Shown one piece after another: positions 16,020-16,441 of a DNA stretch of 16,441 bases. A program made the translations under genes and the position numbers. Source of the DNA: Proteobacteria bacterium UBA7420 (GTDB lineage: Bacteria > Pseudomonadota > Gammaproteobacteria > Magnimaribacterales > D2472); NCBI GenBank assembly GCA_002469975.1, contig DKMG01000111.1:1-16441 (forward strand), read 5' to 3'. Within the stretch, counting starts at the first letter, position 1, and each line of letters begins with the position of its first letter. The notes beneath the pieces were generated by a model. That model saw only the letters and a program-made list of their open reading frames with translations, made no database searches and was not told the origin of the DNA.

Positions 16020-16441
16020 ATGCTAGCAAAAATTAAGAAGGGTAAGTCTGTAATTACTGCTTCAGTTCTCGTGCTAGCAGCAACACTATTCTTAAATATT
16101 AATAAGTCTAGTTTAGAACTTTTTTTATTTGACTCTCTTGAGTCAGTAAATTCATATGATCTAGGGTATTCGAGCTTAAAACAATTTCTAGGAATTGATA
16201 CTATTGTTAGCTTAGGCGTAACAAATACTGAAATCATCTTGGGATTATCTAAGAATTTTTTATTTACTGGGTTGCCTAAAATTCCAAAGATGCTAGGTAA
16301 CAAACTACTTGGAACAAATGAGCGTCCAATCATTGAAGATATAAAATTTGATATAAAATTTGAAGATTTTCAGACTATTTTGGAGGATAGGCAGCAAGGT
16401 ATTCGAGATGGTATTTTGATTGATCCTCGTTTTGTAAACGC
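16020..16441 (+). CDS. N-terminal part of a membrane-anchored protein, possibly CotH-like
   Basis: The frame is open from ATG 16020 to the window edge (140 codons), so this is a partial gene. Lysines near the start (AKIKKGK) then a hydrophobic stretch (about 10-26, ITASVLVLAATLFLNI) suggest a single N-terminal membrane anchor or uncleaved signal, with the rest outside the cytoplasm. The visible remainder ends in FQTILEDRQQGIRDGILIDP, which resembles the segment before the RLKGD region of CotH-type proteins that accompany DUF4956. The diagnostic part lies beyond the window, so CotH is a guess. The gap to DUF4956 is 6 bases, so the two are likely one transcript. A DIKFDIKF duplication sits at residues 107-114. 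Confidence 0.7.
   Translation, partial: MLAKIKKGKSVITASVLVLAATLFLNINKSSLELFLFDSLESVNSYDLGYSSLKQFLGIDTIVSLGVTNTEIILGLSKNFLFTGLPKIPKMLGNKLLGTNERPIIEDIKFDIKFEDFQTILEDRQQGIRDGILIDPRFVN
16338..16361 (+). repeat. Exact 12-base tandem duplication inside a coding region
   Basis: The unit GATATAAAATTT occurs twice with no gap. It is in frame with the partial gene and encodes Asp-Ile-Lys-Phe twice, giving an alternating polar/apolar pattern typical of a beta strand. Being a multiple of three, it keeps the frame open. Confidence 0.8.

Noticed and set aside
15731..16333. Leftward 200-codon open frame across the DUF4956 and next genes
   Set aside because: It is antisense to two genes with clear rightward coding content, has no family motif, and its length is explained by AT-rich composition with few reverse-strand stops.

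Overview
This AT-rich window (roughly 36% G+C by eye) is almost entirely a surface-glycan biosynthesis locus. Gene content, dense packing, GTG/TTG starts and simple TATAAT-type promoters suggest a low-GC aquatic proteobacterium, perhaps beta- or gamma-. No marker gene fixes the species, so that is inference. No RNA genes, CRISPR arrays or insertion sequences were seen.

Layout. Positions 1-123 hold no convincing gene. A membrane O-acyltransferase with a C-terminal SGNH domain (124-2013) and a nitroreductase (2105-2758) run rightward. A FkbM-type methyltransferase (2769-3755) runs leftward. A 121-base divergent gap then begins the main rightward series: two GNAT-type acetyltransferases (3877-4796, the second lacking the acetyl-CoA motif), a GT-B-like glycosyltransferase (4807-6087), a Gfo/Idh/MocA oxidoreductase and a NeuA-like cytidylyltransferase (6112-7955). 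After a small promoter-like gap come a PhyH-type 2-oxoglutarate dioxygenase (8037-9083), an L-fuconate-dehydratase-like enolase-superfamily enzyme (9098-10426) and a GT2 glycosyltransferase (10453-11163). Next is a tightly overlapped module: aldo/keto reductase, SpsF-like nucleotidyltransferase, class III aminotransferase and a PseI/NeuB-type nonulosonate synthase (11193-15266). The window ends with a DUF4956 membrane protein (15333-16013) and the first 140 codons of a membrane-anchored protein, possibly CotH-like (16020 to the edge).

How they fit. The PseI-type synthase condenses a six-carbon amino sugar with phosphoenolpyruvate to give a nine-carbon acidic sugar. A CMP-sugar synthetase (NeuA-like and/or SpsF-like) would activate it, a glycosyltransferase would place it, and acetyl, methyl and perhaps hydroxyl groups would decorate it. 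The canonical pseudaminic/legionaminic precursor genes (PseB, PseC, PseG or the Leg/NeuC equivalents) are not in the window. In their place stand a class III aminotransferase, an AKR, a Gfo/Idh enzyme and a sugar-acid dehydratase. The most interesting possibility is therefore an undescribed acidic sugar route, including a 2-keto-3-deoxy sugar acid made by dehydration.
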